Assembly: GCF_004345645.1 (NCBI RefSeq)
Contig: NZ_SLWS01000014.1
Coordinates: 124,001 to 188,000 of the forward strand
DNA: 64,000 nucleotides
DNA from: Actinocrispum wychmicini
Lineage (GTDB): Bacteria; Actinomycetota; Actinomycetes; Mycobacteriales; Pseudonocardiaceae
Direction of reading: 5' to 3'
Shown here: piece after piece, positions 48,733 through 57,685 of the stretch
Numbering within the stretch: position 1 is the first letter of the stretch
Layout of the letters: each line of letters begins with the position of its first letter
Translations under genes and position numbers: made by a program
Notes under the pieces: generated by a model
Told to the model about the DNA's origin: nothing
Databases searched by the model: none
The model's input: only the letters and a program-made list of their open reading frames with translations

Positions 48733-49676
48733 GACGCCACCAGGTAGGAGAAGACGTTTTCGAGGGACTCGTCCGACGGCAGCACGGCCGTCAACCGGAT
48801 GCCTTTGTCCCGCGCGACCTTGCTGAGCGTGCGGGTGAACGTGCCGTAGTCGTTCGCGCGGACCTGCAGGCCGGCTGGTTCCAGCTCCACCCCGGACACC
48901 GACTCCAGTCCCATCAGGAGGGTCGCGAGCACGCGGTTGTCCGACGACTGGATCATGAAGACGTGCGGCCGGTTGGTCATCAGCCGCCGGATGTGCCGGT
49001 AGTCGCCGGACGCGGCCAGCCGGCCGGCCACGATCACCTGCACGGTCCCGGACAGCTGCTCGACCTCCTCCAGGATGTGCGAGCTGAACAGGATCGTCCG
49101 GCCCTCGTCCGCCATCCGGTGCAGCAGGTCCATCATGTGCATGCGCTGACGTGGGTCCATGCCGTTGAACGGCTCGTCCAGCAGTAGCACCGACGGGTCG
49201 TGCACGAGGGCCGCGGCGACCCGCGACCGCTGCCGCATTCCCTTGGAGTACGTGGAGATGCGGCGGTCCTTGGCGTCCTGCATCTCGACGATGCCGATCG
49301 CCCGCTCGGCCGCGGCCGCCGGGTTCGGCAGGCCGTGCAGCTTGGCGCTGGCCAGGACGAACTCCCACGCGGTCAGGTAGCCGGGGACGCTCTCCCGTTC
49401 GGTGACCAGGCCCAGGTCCCGGTACACGTCCGGGTTGCGCCAGGCGGACTGTCCGCCGACGGTGACCGTGCCCTGCGACGGCGGCAGGAACCCGGCCATC
49501 ATGTGCAGCACGGTCGTCTTGCCGGCGCCGTTCGGGCCGAGCAACCCGGTCACGCCGGGGCCGATGGTCAGCGTGACGTCGTTGACCGCCACCACGTTCC
49601 CGTACCAGTGCGAGACCCCGGTGAGCTCCACTGTGGACTCAGTATTGACCTTCCGGTCCACGACAACGGTGGTCAT
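48729..49676 (-). CDS. ABC exporter ATP-binding protein
   Basis: A 315-residue ATPase. Walker A is GPNGAGKTT, the signature region is YSKGMRQRSRVAAAL (an SKGM in place of SGGQ), and Walker B is VLLLDEPFNGMDP, followed by the switch His in SSHIL. The SKGMRQR variant is common in ABC-2 exporters of the CcmA/NatA type. It pairs with the permease at 48019 and overlaps both neighbours by four bases. It begins after a 15-residue N-terminal tail before the nucleotide domain. Confidence 0.92.
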   Translation of the reverse strand: MTTVVVDRKVNTESTVELTGVSHWYGNVVAVNDVTLTIGPGVTGLLGPNGAGKTTVLHMMAGFLPPSQGTVTVGGQSAWRNPDVYRDLGLVTERESVPGYLTAWEFVLASAKLHGLPNPAAAAERAIGIVEMQDAKDRRISTYSKGMRQRSRVAAALVHDPSVLLLDEPFNGMDPRQRMHMMDLLHRMADEGRTILFSSHILEEVEQLSGTVQVIVAGRLAASGDYRHIRRLMTNRPHVFMIQSSDNRVLATLLMGLESVSGVELEPAGLQVRANDYGTFTRTLSKVARDKGIRLTAVLPSDESLENVFSYLVAS

Positions 49677-50539
49677 GCGTTCACCTTCTTGTATCGCCAC
49701 ATCACCAGTGCGGTGCCGAGGGCGGCCAGCAGGACCGCGACGACGCCGTAGACCGGGCCGTAGCCGCCCACTTCCACGGTGAGTCCGTTGGTCTGGCCGA
49801 ACAGCCACATGTCGACGCCGTTGATCAGGTTGACCGGGTTCAGCAGACCGGCCAGGTACCGGCCGTCGCCGTGTCGCCCGAAGTGCTGCAACGCGCTGGA
49901 GATCGGCGCGGTCAGCAGGAACACGCCGATGATCAGGCCGGTGGCGAACACCCGCCGGCCGGTCAGCGCCGCGAGCGGCAGCGCGATCGCCGCGATCACG
50001 ATGGAGTGGATGACGGCCGCGCCGACCCCCGGCACAAGGTCGCCGAACTGGTCCATGACGCCGCCGAAGCCGTCCTTCGTGCTGAACGACGTGCCGATGA
50101 CCATCAGCAGCAGCGGTCCCGCGTACATCACGAACGCGGCCGTGGCCAACGCGCCGAGCTTGGCCAGCGCGTAGTCGGTCCGGTGCGGCGGCCGGGAGAA
50201 GTACAGGGGCAGTGCCGTGTTCCGCAGGTCCCGCGAGACCAGTTCGGGCGCCACGATCGCGACGAACGCGGTGATCGCGATCGAGAACGTGGACACCAGA
50301 CCCACGTAGCTGACCGGCGGCTCAGGCAGTTGGCTGCCGACCACGACCAGGATCAGCGACGCCAGGTTCGCCAGGGCGAACAGGCCGATCGGCAGCAGCT
50401 TCGCCTTGGCGGTCCGGCCGATCCCGAACGCCGTCCGGACACTGTGGACGTAGATGGACCAGGTCGAGTACCGGCGGCCCAGCCGCGCCCCCTCGTACCG
50501 CTGGTATCCGATGTCATGAATGACACCCGCCTCAGACAT
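49673..50539 (-). CDS. ABC-2 exporter permease
   Basis: A 288-residue permease with about six hydrophobic segments. It opens with MSEAGVIHDIGYQRYEGARLGRRYSTWSIYVHSVRTAFGIGR, a cytoplasmic leader typical of this permease family. The loop DLRNTALPLYFSRPPHRTDYALAKLGAL joins the second and third segments. It overlaps the upstream ATPase gene by eight bases. It is the membrane partner of the 50532-51443 ATPase. Confidence 0.88.
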   Translation of the reverse strand: MSEAGVIHDIGYQRYEGARLGRRYSTWSIYVHSVRTAFGIGRTAKAKLLPIGLFALANLASLILVVVGSQLPEPPVSYVGLVSTFSIAITAFVAIVAPELVSRDLRNTALPLYFSRPPHRTDYALAKLGALATAAFVMYAGPLLLMVIGTSFSTKDGFGGVMDQFGDLVPGVGAAVIHSIVIAAIALPLAALTGRRVFATGLIIGVFLLTAPISSALQHFGRHGDGRYLAGLLNPVNLINGVDMWLFGQTNGLTVEVGGYGPVYGVVAVLLAALGTALVMWRYKKVNA

Positions 50540-51443
50540 GGCTGGCCTCCTCCCGGAACAGGTCCGCCACCTGGTGACGGTGTTGCTCGAGCCGGTGCAG
50601 CGACAGGTCCAGGTCGGCCACCGCGTCGCGGATCGTGTCGAACGTGTCGTCCCCGGCCAGGGTCACCATCAGCACCCGGTCCTTGCGGCGGACCGCGAGA
50701 CCGGCGCCGCTGAGCTGGGCCGCGAGCGCGTCCTCACCGTCGTCGACCTCCACCATCAGCATGTCGCTGTGCTGGGTCATCGAGGACAGCGACGCCGACC
50801 GCAGCAGCCGGCCGCCGTCGATGGCGACCAGGGCCGTGCAGATCCGCTCGATCTCCCCCAACAGGTGCGAGCAGACCACCACCGAGATGCCGAACTCGGT
50901 GCCGATCCGGTGCACCAGCGCCAGCATCTGCCGGCGGCCCTCCGGGTCGAGACCGTTGGTCGGCTCGTCCAGCAGGAGCAGCTCCGGATCGTGCACCATG
51001 GCCTGCGCGAGCTTGACCCGCTGCTTCATGCCCGTCGAATAGCCACCGATCTGGCGGTAGCGCTCCTCGTACAGGCCGACGTGCCGCAACGTCTCGGAGG
51101 CACGCTCACGGGCGGCCGCGGGCGGCAGCCCACTGACCCGCGCCATGTGCGTGACGAACTCCGCCGCGGACATGTCCGGCGGCAGGCAGTCGTGTTCGGG
51201 CATGTAACCGACCTGAGCCCGGACGATGTCGCCGTCCACGAGCGGGTCCAGCCCCAGGACTCGGATGCGGCCGGCGGTCGGCGTGAGCAGGCCAAGGGCC
51301 AGCTTGATCAACGTGCTCTTGCCGGCCCCGTTCGCACCGACCAGGCCGACGATGCCGGGTTCGATGGTCACCGTGAGGTCGGCCAGCGCGGTCACCTTGC
51401 CGCCGTACCGCTTCTCCAGTGACTCGGTCTCGATGAGGTTCAC
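50532..51443 (-). CDS. ABC exporter ATP-binding protein
   Basis: First gene of the operon, a 303-residue ATPase. Walker A is GANGAGKST, the signature region is YSTGMKQRVKLAQAM, and Walker B is LLLLDEPTNGLDPEGR, followed by the switch His in CSHLL. The ATG at 51443 gives MNLIETESLEKRYGGKVTALADLTV, a normal ABC start. Having two ATPases and two permeases in one operon means either a heteromeric exporter or two related exporters of the same regulon. Confidence 0.92.
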   Translation of the reverse strand: MNLIETESLEKRYGGKVTALADLTVTIEPGIVGLVGANGAGKSTLIKLALGLLTPTAGRIRVLGLDPLVDGDIVRAQVGYMPEHDCLPPDMSAAEFVTHMARVSGLPPAAARERASETLRHVGLYEERYRQIGGYSTGMKQRVKLAQAMVHDPELLLLDEPTNGLDPEGRRQMLALVHRIGTEFGISVVVCSHLLGEIERICTALVAIDGGRLLRSASLSSMTQHSDMLMVEVDDGEDALAAQLSGAGLAVRRKDRVLMVTLAGDDTFDTIRDAVADLDLSLHRLEQHRHQVADLFREEASHV

Positions 51444-51501
51444 GGATGATGACGGTAGAGGTGCCGGCGTCGCCGGACATCAGGTACGGCCCCTGGAAAA
51501 G

Positions 51502-51533
51502 GTGCCGGGCCGCCCCTAGGGGACGGCCCGGAC
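51502..51533 (-). terminator. GC-rich hairpin after the LVIVD-protein gene
   Basis: Arms CCGGGCCG (51505-51512) and CGGCCCGG (51524-51531) are perfect and extend by GGT/ACC across a bulge. It lies between the LVIVD-protein stop and the ABC operon start, so it probably separates the two transcripts. Confidence 0.65.
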
Positions 51534-51551
51534 CAGGCGATGCCTCGAACG

Positions 51552-52964
51552 CTACCAGTTGTGGTGCTGGGTCTGCGCGTTCATGTCCCTGAGGTGCACG
51601 AACTTGGCCGTGAACACCCGCGGGTCGGTGATCTGCAGGACGTCCAGTCCTTTTTGGATGTCGTTGGAGTAGACGTACCCGTTGTAGTAGTAGGCCGACC
51701 AGGAGCCGCCGATGATCGCCTGGGTCGCCGACAGCGGGCCGCGCTCCCAGAACCCGATCTCCTTCGGATGGGCCGAGTCGGTGAAGTCCCACACCGACAC
51801 GCCGCCCTGGTACCAGGCCTGCACCATGATGTCGCGGCCGATGACCGGGATCAGCGAGCCGTTGTGCGCCACGCAGTTCTCGGTGTCCGTGTTCGGCCGG
51901 GGGATCTTGTAGTAGCTGCGGAACTCGAGCTTGCGCTTGGCGCCGCGGCCGGTGATGTCGTAGATGCCGTCCGCGCCGCGTTCCTGGCCGATCGTGGTGT
52001 TGCAGGTGGCCCGCCCGCCGCCGCCGAGCTCGTCGGTGAAGACGACCTTGGTGGCGTCGTTGTTGAAGGTCGCCGAGTGCCAGAACGCGAAGTGCGCGTT
52101 GTCCTCGACCCGGTCGATCACCTTGGGGTTCTCCCGGTTGGAGATGTCGAAGATGATGCCGTCACCCATGCACGCGCCCGCCGCCAGGTCCTTCGACGGG
52201 TACACGGTGATGTCGTGGCAGCCGGACGTCGTCGACACGGTCGGGCCCGGCCACGGCAGCGGCGCGCCCGGGTTGCCGCCATCCGGGAACAGCACCGGCT
52301 TGGCGACCACGGCTGCGGCTGTCGGGTCCTTGAGCGGGACCTTGATGATCGAGATGAAGTCGTGCGGCGGCAAGCAGTCCGGGAACGTCGCGTTCGGGGC
52401 GTACGACGACACGTACAGGTAGACGTTCCGGCCTGTCTTGTCCGGCACGAGGGTGTGGGTGTGCGAGCCGCAGTCCGTCTCGACCGCCGCGATGTACTTC
52501 GGCGACCGGGCGTCGCTGATGTCGAAGATCTTCATGCCCTCCCAGGCCTGCTTCTCCGAAGCGGGCAACGAAGTGCTGTTGCACGAGGAGTCGCTGCGGG
52601 ACGAGTCGGTCGACACGAACAGCAGGTTCCCGAACACCGACACGTCGTTCTGGGAGCCAGGGCAGGAGACCTGGCTGAGGATCCTGGGTTTGCGCGGGTT
52701 GTGGATGTCGTAGATGGTGAAACCGTTGTAGTTGCCGGCGATCACCTTGTCCCCGGTGAACGCCAGGTCGCTGTCCAGTGCGTCCAGGGTGTCGAACGGC
52801 GCGTGTTTCGGCACGTTCGCGACGTCCCGCACGTTCCAGCTGTGCCTGATCTGATCGACTCCTGGGATCCCGTCGTCGGCGGCCGAAGCCGGGGTGCCCA
52901 GCACCACCGACAAGCTGACGACCACCGTGCCCAAGAGCGCGAGCGTTCTGCCACTCGACTTCAC
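51552..52964 (-). CDS. Secreted LVIVD-repeat protein
   Basis: A 470-residue secreted protein with a signal peptide (TLALLGTVVVSLSVVLGTPASAA). It is made of beta-propeller blades with the LVIVD-type pattern. Examples are DVSVFGNLLFVSTDSSRSD, GMKIFDISDARSPKYIAAVETDCGSHTHTLVPDK, GIIFDISNRENPKVIDRVEDN and GGVSVWDFTDSAHPKEIGFWERG. GTG 52964 follows GGAGGAG. It is divergent from a DUF305 lipoprotein gene. Such pairs recur in actinobacteria and some are placed in metal handling; a role here is not established. Confidence 0.88.
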   Translation of the reverse strand: MKSSGRTLALLGTVVVSLSVVLGTPASAADDGIPGVDQIRHSWNVRDVANVPKHAPFDTLDALDSDLAFTGDKVIAGNYNGFTIYDIHNPRKPRILSQVSCPGSQNDVSVFGNLLFVSTDSSRSDSSCNSTSLPASEKQAWEGMKIFDISDARSPKYIAAVETDCGSHTHTLVPDKTGRNVYLYVSSYAPNATFPDCLPPHDFISIIKVPLKDPTAAAVVAKPVLFPDGGNPGAPLPWPGPTVSTTSGCHDITVYPSKDLAAGACMGDGIIFDISNRENPKVIDRVEDNAHFAFWHSATFNNDATKVVFTDELGGGGRATCNTTIGQERGADGIYDITGRGAKRKLEFRSYYKIPRPNTDTENCVAHNGSLIPVIGRDIMVQAWYQGGVSVWDFTDSAHPKEIGFWERGPLSATQAIIGGSWSAYYYNGYVYSNDIQKGLDVLQITDPRVFTAKFVHLRDMNAQTQHHNW

Positions 52965-53050
52965 GGCAGCTCCTCCACGCGGAAGTTGGTAAATCACAGT
53001 ATGAGGAGCGGTTTACTCACAGACAGCATCCGAAAGTAGGGAAGCGCCTG

Positions 53051-53689
53051 GTGGGACGTCCGGTAGCGTCAACAGCCGTGAGGTCCATCGGGGCGTGCGT
53101 GACGATCTCTTTACTCGTGTTGTCCGTTCTCACCGGATGCACGGCGGCGTCCTCGGCGGACAAGCCGGACGTGATCGTCCCCGGGCTCCCCGGCGAACCG
53201 GCCAGGACCCTGCCGGCGGACAAAGCCAGTGCCGCGCAACAGAAACCGGCGTTCAACGAGGCGGACGTCCGCTATGTGACGATGATGATCGCGCACCACC
53301 AGCAGGCGATCGAGATGACCGCGCTCGTGCCCACCCGAGCCGCAAGGGACGAAGTGAAGGCCATCGCCAGCCGGATCGCCGACACCCAGGGGCCGGACAT
53401 CAAGGCGATGCAGGCGTGGCTCACCAAGGTCAAGGCACCCGCACACGAGATGCGGGACCCGATGCCCGGCATGGCGAGTCCGGACCAGCTCGCCGCGTTG
53501 CGGGCGGCGAACGGTCCGGACTTCGACACGATGTTCCTGCGCCTGATGACGACGCATCACGAAGGCGCCATCACGATGGCGGCGGATCTGCTGCAGACGG
53601 GATCGGACGTGTTCGTCGAGGAGATGGCCCAGGACGTGCTGGCCACCCAGCAGAAGGAGATCAGCCAGATGAAAGCGATGCTCGGCTGA
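53051..53689 (+). CDS. DUF305 lipoprotein
   Basis: A 212-residue lipoprotein. The lipobox is LSVLTGCTAASSADK. The DUF305 four-helix, ferritin-like part (about 70-210) carries two His-rich repeats. They are FNEADVRYVTMMIAHHQQAIEMTALV and DTMFLRLMTTHHEGAITMAADLLQ, with M/HxHHQ/E-type residues that suit metal binding. It is divergent from the LVIVD gene. The start is GTG 53051, or GTG 53078 for a shorter signal. Copper binding or resistance is a reasonable but unproved role. Confidence 0.9.
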   Translation: MGRPVASTAVRSIGACVTISLLVLSVLTGCTAASSADKPDVIVPGLPGEPARTLPADKASAAQQKPAFNEADVRYVTMMIAHHQQAIEMTALVPTRAARDEVKAIASRIADTQGPDIKAMQAWLTKVKAPAHEMRDPMPGMASPDQLAALRAANGPDFDTMFLRLMTTHHEGAITMAADLLQTGSDVFVEEMAQDVLATQQKEISQMKAMLG

Positions 53690-53695
53690 GCCTCT

Positions 53696-54262
53696 CTAGC
53701 GTGGTGTCGGCGTGCCGCTCGGCGGTGTCGGCGTTCCGCTGGGCGGTGTCTGCGTGCCCGGTGTCTGCGGCGTGGCGCTGGCCGGAGGAGGCGGCGCCTT
53801 GCGCGGCGGACGAGCCCGGTACGGACCGTCGTAAGGTCCGCCGTACGGGCCGAAACCAGGGCCGCCGCGCGGGTAGCCGTCGCCTCGGAAGCCGTGCGCG
53901 GGGACTGGACGGCCGTTGCCGCCGTGGTTGATCAGCGCGATCGCGCCGCCGCCGATGACCAGGCCGGCGAGGCCCGCGGCGACGATCTGGGTGGCCCGGT
54001 GCCGCACGAACCGGCCGAAGCCGCCCGGCGGGCGGGGTGGGGCGTGGTAGGGCGGCGGCGGAGGAGGTGCCGCCGCCCCGGCCGCCGTGACCGGTCCTTG
54101 CTGACCGGTCACGTTGGGCTCGCCCGCGGGGGCCTGGGGCTGGCCCTCCGCGGCGAGCTGGGCAGTGGCCTGGTCGGCCACGTCCGGCTTGGGCGCATGG
54201 TCGGGAGCATCGGCTGCGTCCGGCACTGCGGGCTGCTCGGGCTTGCTGGGTTCGTCGGACAC
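53696..54262 (-). CDS. Proline-rich single-pass membrane protein
   Basis: I do not recognise a known family. The 188-residue protein has an acidic, Pro/Ala-rich cytoplasmic N-terminus (about 1-95). One transmembrane helix follows (TQIVAAGLAGLVIGGGAIALI). The Gly/Pro/Tyr-rich external tail has FGPYGGPYDGPYRARPP and TPPSGTPTPPSGTPTPR. The composition resembles actinobacterial cell-envelope proteins. GTG 54262 is chosen because GGGAG precedes it; a longer form from 54310 is possible. It converges with the DUF305 gene and is divergent from thrS. Confidence 0.7.
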   Translation of the reverse strand: MSDEPSKPEQPAVPDAADAPDHAPKPDVADQATAQLAAEGQPQAPAGEPNVTGQQGPVTAAGAAAPPPPPPYHAPPRPPGGFGRFVRHRATQIVAAGLAGLVIGGGAIALINHGGNGRPVPAHGFRGDGYPRGGPGFGPYGGPYDGPYRARPPRKAPPPPASATPQTPGTQTPPSGTPTPPSGTPTPR

Positions 54263-54444
54263 TGGGACTCCCGGTCCTGCGTGGTATTTCGGTGACTTGT
54301 CCAGGTTCACCCAGTTAGCTGAGCGTTGCCTGAGCGAAACCTGTCGGTTGGGTAACAGGGGCGCGCCAGGCCCTGATCACCGGCGACTCGATACGATCCA
54401 CCCCGGCGGCCACCGCCGACACCCCACAGCGAAGGAGCACGACC

Positions 54445-56502
54445 GTGTCCAATCCTCCCGCCGTCCTGGCCGCACCCGCCGAGCGCGTGGTGGTTCCGGC
54501 GGGGACCACGGCGAGCACCGCCGTGCGGGAGGCCGGGTTGCCGACCAAGGGCCCGGACGCCGTGGTCGTGGTCAAGGACGCGCAGGGCAAACTGCGCGAC
54601 CTGTCGTGGTCGCCGGACGCGGACGTCGAGGTGGCGGCCGTCGCGGCGAACACCGAGGACGGCCGCAGCGTGATCCGGCACTCGACCGCGCACGTCCTCG
54701 CGCAGGCCGTCCAGCAGCTGTTCCCCGAGGCCAAGCTGGGCATCGGCCCACCCATCAAGGACGGCTTCTACTACGACTTCGACGTGCCCAAGCCGTTCAC
54801 CCCGGACGACCTGCAGGCCCTCGAGAAGCGGATGAAGCAGATCATCAAGGGCGCCCAGCGGTTCTCCCGCCGCGTGGTCGAGTCCGTCGACGCCGCCAAG
54901 CAGGAACTGAAGGCCGAGCCGTACAAGCTCGAACTCGTCGACATCAAGTCGGACGTGGATACGAGTGAGGTGATGGAGGTCGGCGGCGGCGAGCTGACCA
55001 TCTACGACAACCTCGACCCGCGCTCCGGCGACCAGGTCTGGGGCGACCTGTGCCGCGGCCCGCACGTGCCCACCACCAAGTACATCCCGGCGTTCAAGCT
55101 GACCCGGTCCGCCGCCGCGTACTGGCGTGGCAGCGAGAAGAACCCGCAGCTGCAGCGCATCTACGGCACCGCGTGGGAGTCGCAGGAGGCGCTGGACGAG
55201 TACGTGCGCCTGCTGGCCGAGGCCGAGAAACGCGACCACCGCAAGCTCGGCACCGAACTGGACCTGTTCAGCTTCCCCGACGAGATCGGCTCCGGCCTCG
55301 CGGTGTTCCACCCCAAGGGCGGCGTCATCCGCCGGGCGATGGAGGACTACTCCCGGCGCAGGCACGAGGAAGAGGGCTACGAGTTCGTCTACTCGCCGCA
55401 CATCACCAAGGGCACCCTGTTCGAGGTGTCCGGGCACCTGGACTGGTACCGGGACGGCATGTACCCGGCCATGCACCTGGACGCCGAGCTGAACGAGGAC
55501 GGCACGGTCCGCAAGCCCGGCCAGGACTACTACCTCAAGCCGATGAACTGCCCCTTCCACGACCTGATCTTCCGCTCGCGCGGCCGGTCGTACCGCGAGC
55601 TGCCGCTGCGGATGTTCGAGTTCGGCTCGGTCTACCGGTACGAGAAGTCCGGCGTGATCCACGGCCTGACCCGGGTGCGCGGCATGACCCAGGACGACGC
55701 GCACATCTTCTGCACCCCCAAGCAGGTGCAGGACGAGCTGAAGTCGCTGCTGACGTTCGTGTTGAACCTGCTGCGCGACTACGGCCTCGACGACTTCTAC
55801 CTTGAGCTGTCGACCCGCAACGAGGAGAAGTACGTCGGGTCGGACGAGGTGTGGGAGAAGGCCACTGAGGCGTTGCGCGTGGCGGCCGAGGACTCCGGGC
55901 TCGAACTGGTCCCGGACCCGGGCGGCGCCGCGTTCTACGGCCCGAAGATCTCCGTGCAGGCCAAGGACGCGCTGGGCCGGTCCTGGCAGATGTCCACCAT
56001 CCAGGTCGACTTCAACCTGCCGGAACGGTTCGAGCTGGAGTACACCGGGGCGGACGGCACCCGGCAGCGGCCGGTGATGATCCACCGGGCCCTGTTCGGG
56101 TCGGTGGAACGGTTCTTCGGCGTGCTGACCGAGCACTACGCGGGCGCGTTCCCGGCGTGGCTGGCGCCCGTGCAGGTGGTCGGGATCCCGATCGCCGACG
56201 AGCACGTCGAGCACCTGCAGCGGGTGGCGAAGTCGTTGCGCGCCAACGGTGTCCGCGTCGAGCTGGACCTGTCGGACGACCGGATGCAGAAGAAGATCCG
56301 CAACCACACCCTGCAGAAGGTGCCGTTCCAGCTGCTGGCCGGCGCGAAGGACGTGGAGGCGGGCGCGGTGTCGTTCCGGTTCCTGGACGGCACCCAGATC
56401 AACGGCGTGCCGGTGGACCGCGCGGTGGAGACGGTCAGGGCGTGGATCGATCGGCGGGAGAACAGCTCGCCGACGGCCGAGACCGTCCAGGCGACCCTGT
56501 GA
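54445..56502 (+). CDS. thrS: Threonyl-tRNA synthetase
   Basis: A 685-residue class II synthetase that charges tRNA-Thr. The TGS-like N-terminus is followed by the editing domain (HSTAHVLAQAVQQLFPEAKLGIG). The zinc-site Cys is in MNCPFH within the core. Motif 2 is RELPLRMFEFGSVYRYEKSGVIHGLTRVRGMTQDDAHIFC, and motif 3 is MIHRALFGSVERFFGVL. The C-terminal anticodon-binding domain completes it. Start GTG 54445 follows GAAGGAG. It overlaps the HIT gene by four bases and heads the conserved order thrS-HIT, with pgsA-acyltransferase-pimA further downstream. Confidence 0.96.
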   Translation: MSNPPAVLAAPAERVVVPAGTTASTAVREAGLPTKGPDAVVVVKDAQGKLRDLSWSPDADVEVAAVAANTEDGRSVIRHSTAHVLAQAVQQLFPEAKLGIGPPIKDGFYYDFDVPKPFTPDDLQALEKRMKQIIKGAQRFSRRVVESVDAAKQELKAEPYKLELVDIKSDVDTSEVMEVGGGELTIYDNLDPRSGDQVWGDLCRGPHVPTTKYIPAFKLTRSAAAYWRGSEKNPQLQRIYGTAWESQEALDEYVRLLAEAEKRDHRKLGTELDLFSFPDEIGSGLAVFHPKGGVIRRAMEDYSRRRHEEEGYEFVYSPHITKGTLFEVSGHLDWYRDGMYPAMHLDAELNEDGTVRKPGQDYYLKPMNCPFHDLIFRSRGRSYRELPLRMFEFGSVYRYEKSGVIHGLTRVRGMTQDDAHIFCTPKQVQDELKSLLTFVLNLLRDYGLDDFYLELSTRNEEKYVGSDEVWEKATEALRVAAEDSGLELVPDPGGAAFYGPKISVQAKDALGRSWQMSTIQVDFNLPERFELEYTGADGTRQRPVMIHRALFGSVERFFGVLTEHYAGAFPAWLAPVQVVGIPIADEHVEHLQRVAKSLRANGVRVELDLSDDRMQKKIRNHTLQKVPFQLLAGAKDVEAGAVSFRFLDGTQINGVPVDRAVETVRAWIDRRENSSPTAETVQATL

Positions 56503-57050
56503 CGGAACCTTCGGAGCTGGTCGAGCAGCAGGGTGTCGGCATCCCGGACGCCCTGCAACGGCTGTGGACCCCGCACCGGATGGCGTACATCAAGGGCGAG
56601 AACAAACCCGACGACGACGCCAGCGAGGGCTGCCCGTTCTGCAAGGTCGTCGAGATGGACGACGAAGCCGGGCTGATCATCGCGCGCGGCGAGTCGGTGT
56701 ACGCGTTGCTCAACCTGTACCCGTACAACCCGGGTCACCTGATGGTCGTGCCGTACCGGCATGTGGCGCTGTACCCGGACCTGACCGTGGCCGAGACCCT
56801 GGAGTTGGCGGAGTTCACCCAGCGGGCGATGACGGTCGCGCGGGACGTGTCGGCGCCGCACGGCTTCAACATCGGGATGAACCAAGGTGTGATCGCCGGC
56901 GCCGGAATCGCCGCCCACCTGCACCAACACGTGGTGCCGCGATGGGGCGGCGACGCCAACTTCATGCCCGTGATCGGCCACACCAAGGTCCTGCCCCAGC
57001 TCCTGGCCGAGACCCGCAACCTCCTCGCCGAGGCGTGGCGGAAAACCTAA
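56499..57050 (+). CDS. HIT-family nucleotide hydrolase/transferase
   Basis: A 183-residue HIT protein with the catalytic triad HLHQHVVP. The zinc-type site is CPFC near residue 45. The GTG start overlaps the thrS stop by four bases (GTGA). Homologues directly after thrS in mycobacteria (Rv2613c) act on diadenosine tetraphosphate as an AP4A phosphorylase-type enzyme. This protein shares the same C-terminal extension (GGDANFMPVIGHTKVLPQLLAETRNLLAEAW). It may remove AP4A made by the synthetase. Confidence 0.93.
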   Translation: MTEPSELVEQQGVGIPDALQRLWTPHRMAYIKGENKPDDDASEGCPFCKVVEMDDEAGLIIARGESVYALLNLYPYNPGHLMVVPYRHVALYPDLTVAETLELAEFTQRAMTVARDVSAPHGFNIGMNQGVIAGAGIAAHLHQHVVPRWGGDANFMPVIGHTKVLPQLLAETRNLLAEAWRKT

Positions 57051-57589
57051 CCCCGCTTGGCCTCGACCTCCAGCAGGATCTGGATCTTGTCGCTGACCAT
57101 GGCGCCGGCCGCGCCGCCGTGGACGCCGAAGTCCTTGCGGCTGATCTCGGTGGACGCCGAGATGCCCAGGACAGGGGAGCCGTCCGGGCCCTCGCCGAAG
57201 CCGTTGATCTCCAGGTTCAGGGTGACCGCCTTGGTCACGCCGCGGACCGTCAGGTCGCCGTCGAGCAGGAAGTTCTCGCCGTCGTGCCGCACGCCGGTGG
57301 AGGTGAAGTTCAGCTCGGGGTACTCCTCGACGTGCAGGAAGTCCGGGCTCTTGACGTGGTTGTCGCGCTGCTCCTGGCGGGTGTGGAAGGACGCGGCCTC
57401 GATCGTGGCGCTGACCTTGGAGTCGAGCGGGTCCTCGGCGGTGACGATCTCGCCGGTGAACGTGTTGAACTGGCCACGGACCTTGGAGACGCCCAGGTGG
57501 CGGACGATGAACGAGACGTCCGAGTGGATCGGGTCGATGGTCCAGGTGCCGGTGAGGTAGCCGGGGATGGTGACGGTAGGGGTGCTCAT
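57047..57589 (-). CDS. YceI-family lipocalin-like protein
   Basis: A 180-residue YceI protein. The family signature is clear: WTIDPIHSDVSFIVRHLGVSKVRGQFNTFTGEIV, SPDFLHVEEYPELNFTSTGVR and VTLNLEINGFG. There is no signal peptide, unlike E. coli YceI, so a cytoplasmic isoprenoid- or lipid-binding role is likely. It is divergent from a MarR gene, with two matching operators in between. It overlaps the convergent HIT gene by four bases. Confidence 0.93.
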   Translation of the reverse strand: MSTPTVTIPGYLTGTWTIDPIHSDVSFIVRHLGVSKVRGQFNTFTGEIVTAEDPLDSKVSATIEAASFHTRQEQRDNHVKSPDFLHVEEYPELNFTSTGVRHDGENFLLDGDLTVRGVTKAVTLNLEINGFGEGPDGSPVLGISASTEISRKDFGVHGGAAGAMVSDKIQILLEVEAKRG

Positions 57590-57611
57590 CGCTATCCTTA
57601 CTCCCAAGTCG

Positions 57612-57666
57612 GTTGAAGTTTCAACTTTCAGCCGAGACCCTAGCGCGATGAAGTTGAGAGTTCAAC
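57612..57666. promoter_or_regulatory. Paired MarR operators between YceI and MarR genes
   Basis: GTTGAAGTTTCAAC (57612-57625) and GTTGAGAGTTCAAC (57653-57666) are 14-base palindromes differing at two positions. They lie 41 bases apart, about four helical turns. The first is 23 bases from the YceI start and the second 20 bases from the MarR start. Confidence 0.75.
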
Positions 57667-57685
57667 AATGGGGTAGGATGGTGAC

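Noticed and set aside
54263..54444. Search for a T-box or attenuator before thrS
   Set aside because: No specifier loop or antiterminator sequence was recognised. The region appears to be an ordinary promoter/leader.
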